A DNA stretch of 64,000 bases from Scolanthus callimorphus (taxonomy: Eukaryota; Cnidaria; Anthozoa; Actiniaria; Edwardsiidae): the NCBI GenBank assembly GCA_033964015.1, contig CM066913.1:28980790-29044789 (forward strand), in the 5' to 3' direction. Positions 57,601 to 64,000 of the stretch are shown in pieces (the stretch's first letter is position 1; each line of letters begins with the position of its first letter). Position numbers and translations under genes: made by a program. The notes under the pieces were generated by a model, which saw nothing but the letters and a program-made list of their open reading frames with translations, did not search any database and had not been told where the DNA came from.

Positions 57601-59828
57601 TGAATAATAAAACATGTTTAATATTAAGTTGCAATAAGTTTTGAAGTAGAAGGCTAAGTTTTGGAAGTAGTTGGCTGGGTTTGGGGTCCCATACGAAGGC
57701 CGTAAGGCCTGAGCCTTCTAGGGCGTACGGGTGCATGCCCCCAGGAAATGTTGAAATTTCTACAGCAGAAAAGGTGTTTTCCTGCTTTTTGAGGGAACAT
57801 TAATCTTTAAAATACATTTGTGAGCTTTATCGAGAACAAAATAAATAATTTATGGACTTTTGAAGTTTCTGGCAGTCAGCAGTGAATTAGACGGTGGTTC
57901 ACTGCCAAAACCCTTGCATATGATCATTGTCAGCATAGAAGTAATAACAAACTCAGTCCTAAGGTGGCAAGCCAAGAGGAAATTGATAGCAAGCACAAGA
58001 AAGCAAACTGTTTGGGGGGAGGGTGTCTTGCTGCATTAAACAGTGGGTTATAAAGGCAGTTATATTCAAGCTAAGGTGTTTGTATAGTCACTTCAATAGC
58101 CTTTTGTTTAGTAAGCTATCCTATTGTTGTAGCCTGTATTTAAATCACTCCTTCCCTAACTCTTTGCACACTTGCAAATGGTGTCATGGTGATGCCAAAA
58201 ACTTTGCAGATTTCTGAGCAATGGGGTTTACAGCTTTGCCTTTGAATTAATAAATAAAAAGATTACAAACCGAAGAAAGTGGTGACATAGAAGCTGTCTC
58301 TCCTCCATAATAGGAATTTCTATCCATATGCAGAACCTTTTTGCCATCTACAGACAACAACCCACTCAAGATACACTCCTGAGAGAAACATATGACATGT
58401 TAGTGCCTCAAACCTTTACTCAGACCTGCTGTATCCCAACATGATTTATCTAAAGGACTTTGTACTACATTGTATAGTGTGATCATAGTAAGTATTTTGT
58501 ACTTGGCTATTTTGTTCAGGGCTTGCAATTAAAAATAAATCATGGACATAATTTTGTGGCTACAATCAAATTCTGGCTCATTCTGTAGGTACCGGAGCTG
58601 ACCGGAGCACAGTATACGTAATTCAATAGAGACAATGGACCGAGACAAACGACTCCAAGTAACACAAAGAACGAAGATAACACAGAATACAATATAATAA
58701 TAGAGAATGGGAGGCAAGTGCGCAGGTTCTCGAAAACAGTATTAAATGTTTTCAGAGGCAAGTTTGCCCCTGATGTTCACGGGTCGAAATGTTTTAATGC
58801 ACATGATATGAGGTTGCTGGAATAACTCCTTAGAAAAATTTCTTGTGGTCCCCCCTTTCAGGGCATCAGGTTTCGAGAGATCCCCCTTTCGCTCCCCAAC
58901 AATGAATTGATCCCCCAAAAAATCCTCAGTCCCCACAGGCGATAAATAATGACCGGTCCTAAGTATCTGAACGAAGTATCCTCAAAATCAAATGCACGTG
59001 ACTTTGACAAAAAGAAACACAATGTGATCATTGATATTTTTTTCACTGAAAATTCGCTGTATTCGTAATCTCAGCTGGAAAAAAATCACAAATCATGATT
59101 TATTAAGCTCAAAATCACGACTCTTGAGCATTTCAAAACGACTTTCATGGGTCACGCCACGATTCTTGTGCACGAATCACGAAATAAGATTGGCCATTTT
59201 CACAGATCACGAAAACGAAAAAGGGTCGATCACGGCTCACGAAAAAACCCTGTACGTCCCTGCCCAACCTTCTTGTGGCACCCTTGAGCAGAGTGAAATT
59301 CACTTTGTTTTAAGTGTTCTAAACTTTATATATGTTCATGGGTAAGCGATTCTAGGGAATCTACACTTCAACCAGGAATAAAACTTTTGTGGCTCATTTT
59401 TTGCAGATTTTGCACCGTTTTTTGAAACTGACACAGTATGATGCCGGCCACACCATCGTGACTTCGAATAGGAACAGGGCCAGGACCATGGTGGGTCACG
59501 GCAGTGATCCTAGTAAATATTTCAGTCCACCTCTGATCAATCAGTGAAAATTCCAACTCAGAAGAATTCCACGCATTTGGATTGTTTTCATTTTGACAAA
59601 AATACAGACATTCGTAACTAAAAGTGAGATCCTCTTTAAATGTTGTGTGAACGTGTTGAATTCAGAGCACAAAGGGTTTGAACTCTGATGATGTAGAAAA
59701 CGAGAAAGTAGGGGCACGCAGACTTCAATAATATGATCGAATGACTTAACTTATAGTCAACAGAAAAGTTTCCTTTTACATACCTTAAGTCCAGTACCAA
59801 GAACAATAGCATCATACTCCTCATCCAT
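45686..59828 (-). CDS. GDI: Rab GDP dissociation inhibitor, copy B (11 exons, one-base frameshift in exon 6)
   Basis: Same role as copy A. Exons in gene order: 59828-59784, 58378-58271, 57593-57485, 57160-56936, 54426-54321, 53573-53524, 50349-50094, 49032-48906, 48523-48379, 47848-47791, 45823-45686 (TAG). All GT-AG, intron positions and phases identical to copy A. Landmarks: [26 protein letters not shown] (Tyr 39 kept); [56 protein letters not shown]. Exon 8 encodes a Gly/Ser-rich insert ([13 protein letters not shown]) absent from copy A and vertebrates. Exon 6 is 50 nt where 51 are expected: after codon 207 the frame slips, though QRVKLY follows one frame over. As read, translation would stop in exon 7 at 50233-50231. 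Every other exon is clean, so a sequencing error or very recent mutation is likelier than old decay; skipping exon 6 would also restore frame. Repaired length would be 455 codons. Confidence 0.85.
45870..46061. mobile_element. MITE family M3, truncated copy in GDI B intron 10
   Basis: Right end GAGCTCTGGGTTCGAGAATG matches the M3 terminus; interior words CTGCTCGCAGGGGAGGCTCT and GCGCATGCG match in reverse orientation to 38183-38402. The left terminus is missing. Confidence 0.7.
46161..46458. repeat. 115-bp tandem repeat carrying CRE-like palindromes
   Basis: About 2.7 imperfect copies of a unit with CAAGTTTGGT, CGAGATATCAATTTTCTAG and GATGACGTCAT. TGACGTCA, the full CREB/ATF palindrome, occurs in every copy and GACGACGTCAT once more in the middle copy. 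Located in GDI B intron 10. Regulatory function is only a possibility. Confidence 0.75.
47248..47351. repeat. Imperfect hairpin in GDI B intron 10
   Basis: GCATGATAGTGAGATTTG is mirrored by CAAATCTCACTATCATG with further pairing inside (GTGTTATC/GATAACAC). Probably a small MITE. Confidence 0.75.
47418..47605. repeat. Long hairpin in GDI B intron 10
   Basis: AAGCAATAAAAATACTTTC at the left pairs with GAAAGTACTTTTATTGCTT at the right; pairing continues through GCTCTCT, TTTCTTACAAACAC and AACTTGAAAGACAC to a small loop near 47515. Probably a MITE. Confidence 0.8.
47681..47734 (-). pseudogene. 54-bp stray copy of part of GDI B exon 8
   Basis: TAATTTGG, then ATCCACCACCGCTCCCACCC and TTAGAAGAGGAACTACCAGT match exon 8 at about 48943-48993 with only a few changes. 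On the gene strand it encodes the Gly/Ser insert ([13 protein letters not shown]). It lies in intron 10, about 1.2 kb from the source, same orientation, with no visible splice sites. Confidence 0.8.
48621..48900. repeat. (GGGAA)n microsatellite, about 56 units, touching GDI B exon 8
   Basis: Near-pure pentanucleotide array with one irregularity near 48664-48670. On the gene strand it is (TTCCC)n starting five bases after the exon 8 donor GT, and fills 280 of the 382 bp of intron 8. The purine strand can form G-rich structures or a triplex. Confidence 0.97.
49297..49460. mobile_element. Foldback MITE in GDI B intron 7
   Basis: TAGCCTGCTCGCAGGCGTTG at the left and CAACGCCTGCAAACAGGC at the right, pairing on through GGAGAGTA, TTTAGGTCGAGAA and a CCAAGATGGC centre. 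Flanks TTGAATACT and TTCAATACC agree at 7 of 9 bases, suggesting an old 9-bp duplication. Confidence 0.7.
49926..50050. mobile_element. 125-bp MITE with near-perfect 9-bp duplication, GDI B intron 7
   Basis: Ends TACCCTGGGGACCAGAGGCT and AGCCTCTGGTTTCCAGGGTA, flanked by GTACTGTAT and GTGCTGTAT (8 of 9 match). It ends 44 bp from the exon 7 donor. Confidence 0.8.
50381..52004. mobile_element. Nested MITE cluster built from GACGAACAAATCGTCT words
   Basis: Terminal motif CCGTTTTCACACTAGA occurs forward at 50382, 50675 and 50879 and reversed near 51141-51158 and 51984-52002; a second motif CCCGTTTTCACATCAGAC also occurs both ways. Between them the palindromic word GACGAACAAATCGTC is repeated dozens of times in both orientations. 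This looks like two or three copies of one family inserted into each other. A G run of about 20 lies near 51472. It fills half of GDI B intron 6. Confidence 0.8.
52183..53223. mobile_element. 1041-bp MULE-like element, family M4 copy 2
   Basis: Ends TAGCCTGAGTATCAGG and CCTGATACTCAGGCTA, same as the 82-bp copy at 40212-40293, with a perfect 9-bp duplication CGACTACGA (52174-52182, 53224-53232). The interior has no transposase; a 194-codon plus-strand frame overlaps its left part and shows no known motif. Confidence 0.85.
54113..54280. repeat. G-rich repeats beside GDI B exon 5
   Basis: Three copies of [24 protein letters not shown] units and G runs of about 24 and 13. On the gene strand this is a C-rich block starting about 40 bp downstream of the exon 5 donor. 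Confidence 0.8.
55511..56789. mobile_element. Large palindrome in GDI B intron 4, 580-bp arms
   Basis: 55511-56089 and 56215-56789 are reverse complements with very few differences; spacer 125 bp. The same 68-residue frame is open in both arms. Arms contain paired AAAATGGCGGCCGTT words near the centre and, outward, ACAACATG followed by GTAAGT, which looks like a first-exon start plus donor. No target duplication is clear. It may be a foldback element or an inverted duplication of a promoter and first exon. Confidence 0.9.
58843..58963. mobile_element. One-ended Harbinger-like relic in GDI B intron 1
   Basis: Right edge ATAAATAATGACCGGTCCTA resembles the terminus of the 10654-11444 element (GGGACCGGTCATAAATTA); interior is rich in CCCC runs. 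The left terminus is not clear. Confidence 0.45.
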
Positions 59829-60479
59829 AATGACAAGTTAGATAAGTTAGAGTTCAATTCAAACCTGGAAATTCGGAAATCTTGCTCTGCCGATCGAACG
59901 CCGAGACAGCCACACCAAGTAACGGGAAAGGGGATCACAGGTACATCTACAGCACAGGGTGTCTGTTGTGTTCCAAAATCTTGCACCTCGAAAAATATGC
60001 CCTGCTACGAAGCTGCTCTGAATTTGGCTATATAAGTCAGATTTTTTCGCAAATGCAGACCAATTCACAAAAGAATAATGAAAATAAAAATTATCGGGTT
60101 TGTGGTCTCTTGGGGATAATTTTCATTAATTGGAACTATATACCGTCGGGGCTGCACATGTTCTCACATGGCTGCGCGAATAAGGCCCTGTGTATATGGC
60201 ACATCATATGACGGGCTTCTGTAAGTCGGCGAAGTATGATGCAACGTGGACGTGTTTACAGGCAAAAAATCTTTTGACATGTAGCTCGAAAGCGCCTACC
60301 CCCAAAAGCGGACACTTTTCTATCTCTCATTACACTTTCCTGGTGTCTTCTAAGTCGAACGTGACGATAATTTTTAGGGAATTGCAGTTTTTGGTAACCC
60401 ACGTGCGAGGGCCCATGTTTGGCCATCAAGCAACGAGGAACGTTGCAATCGGATAATTTGCGAGATTTCATGGGAAAAC
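59829..60479. promoter_or_regulatory. Shared bidirectional promoter region of GDI B and XPOT
   Basis: The two start codons point away from each other across 651 bp with no repeat and no other gene, so both promoters and both 5' untranslated regions must lie here (unless there are upstream non-coding exons). No convincing TATA box or known binding site can be assigned by eye. Confidence 0.6.
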
Positions 60480-60487
60480 ATGGATGA
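60470..60487 (+). promoter_or_regulatory. Upstream mini-ORF overlapping the XPOT start
   Basis: ATG GGA AAA CAT GGA TGA begins 10 bases before the XPOT ATG in another frame and overlaps it. If included in the mRNA it could lower XPOT translation. The XPOT ATG has a good context (AACATGG). Confidence 0.4.
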
Positions 60488-63400
60488 AAGGCTTCTTCAT
60501 GGTCTCCGTAGCTCAGCTGATACATCTTCCCAAGCTCGAGTAAGAAACAGTTTCGTTGTTCACTCCGTCTAAGGATTCCGACAGCACAAGTGGTTTATAG
60601 GTCTTCATGGCCCAAGAATCAAACATGCAAACGAGCAAAATGTCATTGATTGATTGAATGAGACTTTTCTTTTTATTTTGCAGACGCTACATTATTTTGA
60701 ACAGTTGAAGAATTCTCCTGAAGGATGGAAAATCTGTGGAAACACTCTTATTCAGAATGTTAACAGGTCAGTTCATCCGTGTCAACTCTAGCTATAAAAT
60801 TCACAATTCAGCTTTGAAATCGCCCGTTACACTGCAGTAAACTTCAAGCATATTTAACTTAAGTTAAGCTTAACGTTGAGACATTTTTAAACAACGTTTA
60901 TTTACCGTGACTTGCAGATAACATTTAAACCGTCCATAACAACTTAACAAGGTGTTAATACGTTAATACAAGAAGAGCTCAGTTAATTTACATGATGGGT
61001 CAGAACACTTGTAAAAGTTGCAAGATGGAAAAAAGTGGAAGAATATATGAATGAAATGAAGTTAACTTATGCTTTATTCCCTATTCATAAATCTCACCAA
61101 CATTGTGTCAAATTAAATAGATTGCATTTTTCACATGAAGAGTGCAACATCTATATCTGATTAAGTTGGCACTGCAAATTAGGTTCAACACAATGTTGGT
61201 TTGACCACATTAGTCCTGGGCACAAGCTCTGTGTTGTGCCAAAATGAATACATAAATTATGCATACATTATATGACAGACCAACAAGGATCAGAACATTA
61301 AGATTGACATCTGAGTCAAAGTGGATCCATTGAAGTTGTCCCACTCTTGGCACATTTGATTGAAATAAGAAACTGACCGTAAATACAATTGTGTCATTAC
61401 TTAGTAATAGTAGCCATTTAGGAGCAAGTCATGATTTCTCTCGATTCTGATTGGCTAGCGATTGCTCAATTGCCATTGTTTCACAACAGTAATGTGAAAA
61501 CTGCTCTATCCACATGGTTTGGTGTCTCTTGGTCAGAACTTGTGATATGTTTTTGGTTGCTATGTGCTGTATTTTTAAATGGAATGGGATCGACCAAACT
61601 TTAAATGAGCCATCATCCCACTTAACAATTGGAAATTTGAAGTTGGGAATTTGAAGCTGCAGTATTATGAGAACTGCAGTAATTAGAACAACTTTTCATA
61701 CTTAGGAATGCATGTGTTGTAACACCTTTTTGATTACATTTACTCCAGTGATGACAATGTGAAGTTCTTTTGTTTTCAAGTCTTGGAGCATCACATCAGA
61801 ACCAGGTAATGACACAAGGGGGTCACTTTTCCAGAAATTTTCATAAATTTCTTGTATTTAGCCCTACCATTTTAGTGATACATTCTTCCTTATCAGCCCC
61901 ACCACTTGAACGCATGCTCCATGGCCCTTGTAATGTATGGAGTACTGACATCATATCCCATAAGGGGCCCGATATATGACCGAGGTTTTCTCTACTACAC
62001 TCGTAGCACCGTAGTACCGTAGTGGCATATCTTACATACCTTGCACTCTTTCACCGCTTGCGATAAGGTTGAAATAACAAGTGAAGATCGAAGCATGAGT
62101 ATCTCGATCTCGGAAAACTGTGATGAATAAAATATATTCCCAGCAAACTGCACCATATTACCGTAGTAGCGTAGTGGGGAAAGGGAATAAAATATATTTC
62201 CAGCAAACTTCACCGTATTACCGTAGTAGCGTAGTGGAGAGTGGGAATAAAATATATTTCAAGCAAACTGCACCGTATTACCGTAGTAGCGTAGTGGAGA
62301 GTGGGAATGAAATATATTCCCAGCAAACTGCACCGTATTACCGTAGTAGTGTAGTGGAGAGTGGGAATGAAATATATTTCAAGCAAACTGCACCGTATTA
62401 CCGTAGTAGCGTAGTGGAGAGTGGGAATGAAGTATATTTCAAGCAAACTGCACCGTATCACCGTAGTAGCGTAGTGGAGAGTGGGAATGAAATATACTTC
62501 AAGCAAACTTCACCGTATTACTGTAGTAGCGTAGTGGAGAGTGGAAATGAAATATATTTCAAGCAAACTTCACCGTATTACCGTAGTACTACGCTACTAC
62601 GGTAATACGGTTCAGTTTGCTTGAAATATATTTCATTCCCACTCTCTACTACGCTACTACGGTAATACGGTGCAGTTTGCTTGAAGTATATTTCATTCCC
62701 ACTCTCCACTACGCTACTACGGTGATACGGTGCAGTTTGCTGGAAATATATTTTATTCATCACACTTTTCCGAGATCGAGATACTCATGCTTCGATCTTA
62801 ACTTGTTATTGCAACCTTATCACAAGCAGTGAAAGAATGCAAGGTATGTAAGATATGCCACTACAGTACTACGGTGCTACGAGCGTAGTAGAGAAAACCT
62901 CGGTCATATATTCGGCCTGGTATAGTATGTGGTCCCCAGGGGTTTGGGTTTTGTGGCATTGACTATTTGTTGTGTATCATTTTTTGTGTGCAAGGAGGAA
63001 AACAGATAGTGAAAATTTGTAGGTTAAAGTTTTAATATTGACAAAAAAATTATAATGATTAATTTGATTAAATATCGTCAAAGCCTTCATAGCCTGATGA
63101 AAACTGAGGTTTGAAGAATTCTTGAGAATTCTCCCAAACATTACCATGAAGGTTTTAATCAGGTTTGTAGGCACAGAAGAAATATTGTTTTATTTCTTTT
63201 ATACCAAAAGATGTGGGAAAGTTTTGTTTTCTAAAAAAATTCTAATAACATGAAGTTCCAAATTCTCCACTCCGTGAATGAGCCATCACATGTTTTTGAG
63301 CAAAAAGTAATTTTCTTTCAATCTAACTTAGACATGAGAATACTGAGATAACAACCCAGCAATCACTCCGTGAGATTTTGATGACCTGGCTACAGAAGCA

Positions 63401-64000
63401 ATGTTCTGGAGCAGAGGAGAAGAGCTTCATCAAAAACAAGGCTGCCCAGGTGTTTGCTTTGACATTTGTGGTGGACTATCCACACAAGGTAAGAATCGCT
63501 GATCCCCAAATGTGACCAGCGTTTCCATTCCAAAGAAAACTCCTGTTGCAACGAATTTCAACCCAAAAGTCATTCAGATGAGCTGGAAACTTATTTACAA
63601 ACTTGTTTTTATTACCAAAAAGAAGTGAAAACAGACCTCTTGATTTCAACTGGAGAGCAAACAAACTTTTTCAGTTGATTAATTTTCAAATTCTCAAAGT
63701 AATTTGATTGAGGTTGAGTCTGCATATTATTGTAATTGATTTGACCAAGTCTTTATTTACCAGCAGATAAAAAGATTACCGATCAACAATGTTTCATTTT
63801 TTTTGTTCTGTTACATTTGACTCTGAGAGTGCTAAGTGAAACTGGCACTGTTAGTCTCTTGGATGTTTATATTGCATGTTAATTTGCTTCTGCTCCTCAG
63901 TGGCTATCATTCTTCACTGATTTACACCAACTGTTGGTGGTTGGCTCTGGTGCTGTTGATATGTATCTGCGCATCCTCAAGGCAATCGATGAGGAAGTGG
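60480..64000 (+). CDS. XPOT: Exportin-T (tRNA exportin), 5' part, cut by window end
   Basis: Importin-beta family carrier that takes mature tRNAs out of the nucleus with Ran-GTP. Exons seen: 60480-60539, 60684-60766, 61749-61805, 63332-63488, 63901-64000+. All GT-AG, phases chain without gaps. Protein starts MDERLLHGLRSSADTSSQAR, then TLHYFEQLKNSPEGWKIC, SDDNVKFFCFQVLEHHIR, LREILMTWLQKQ, EKSFIKNKAAQVFALTFVVDY, WLSFFTDLHQL and VDMYLRILKAIDEEV. These follow the human N-terminus block for block (ALAYFEQLK, KFFCFQVLEHQV, FIRNKAAQVFALLF, DLYLRILMAID). About 152 residues are visible of a family norm near 960. Head to head with GDI B. Intron 3 holds a foldback element. Confidence 0.95.
61968..62918. 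mobile_element. Foldback element with tandem-repeat arms in XPOT intron 3
   Basis: Outer inverted repeats of about 150 bp begin ATATGACCGAGGTTTTCTCT and end in the reverse complement. Inside, about eight direct 60-bp units (each with TACCGTAGTAGCGTAGTGGA and GAATGAAATATATTTCAAGC) meet three inverted units at a symmetry point near 62587. Because 60 is a multiple of 3, repetitive open frames appear on both strands; they are not genes. Confidence 0.9.

Noticed and set aside
45686..59828. GDI B as a processed or ancient pseudogene
   Set aside because: It keeps all introns, all splice sites and open frames except one missing base, so neither retroposition nor long decay fits.
60501..60520. tRNA-like A-box word TAGCTCAGCTGA inside XPOT exon 1
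   Set aside because: No B box, acceptor stem or terminator fits around it, and it is part of the XPOT coding sequence; amusing given the gene's function but most likely chance.
62120..62763. Repetitive 61-161 residue open frames with YYRSSVVESGNEIYFKQT repeats
   Set aside because: They exist only because the 60-bp DNA unit is a multiple of 3; similar frames are open on both strands and there is no start context or splice structure.

Overview
This is a eukaryotic, intron-rich and repeat-rich window. The gene set and the transposon types (L2/CR1-like LINE, Penelope-like element with a GIY-YIG tail, decayed Ty3/gypsy, very many short inverted-repeat elements) fit an invertebrate animal. My best guess is an anthozoan cnidarian (coral or sea anemone). 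That placement is an inference from repeat style, not proven by the sequence.

Three protein-coding genes can be assembled exon by exon with canonical GT-AG junctions. (1) GDI copy A, Rab GDP dissociation inhibitor, minus strand, 36561 to 19264, 11 exons, 451 residues, intact. (2) GDI copy B, minus strand, 59828 to 45686, 11 exons in the same positions and phases. Its only defect is a one-base loss in exon 6. (3) XPOT, exportin for tRNA, plus strand, starting at 60480 and running off the window end; five exons are visible. GDI B and XPOT are head to head, with 651 bp between start codons. The two GDI genes are a tandem duplication in the same orientation.

Layout: 1-19263 has no recognisable gene and holds a perfect-TIR element, a 56-bp minisatellite, foldback elements, a Harbinger-like element, a decayed gypsy pol and a 54-bp minisatellite. 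19264-36561 is GDI A; its last intron is almost entirely a 37-bp tandem repeat, and its 7.5-kb intron 7 is packed with MITEs and a 1.9-kb palindrome with TTAA flanks. 36562-45685 is intergenic, with MITEs, a Penelope-like 3' fragment and an L2/CR1-like LINE. 45686-59828 is GDI B, with a (GGGAA)n tract touching an exon, nested MITEs and a 580-bp-arm palindrome. 60480-64000 is the XPOT 5' part, with a tandem-armed foldback in intron 3.

GDI extracts and recycles prenylated Rab GTPases from membranes; exportin-t carries mature tRNAs out of the nucleus. They share no pathway, so their pairing looks like a shared promoter rather than a functional operon. The most interesting signals are structural: an intron in which the 3' splice site is repeated about 26 times, a stray intronic copy of part of a GDI B exon, a set of unrelated-looking MITEs that all carry 9-bp target duplications, and several palindromes whose sister arm preserves the empty site of a later insertion.
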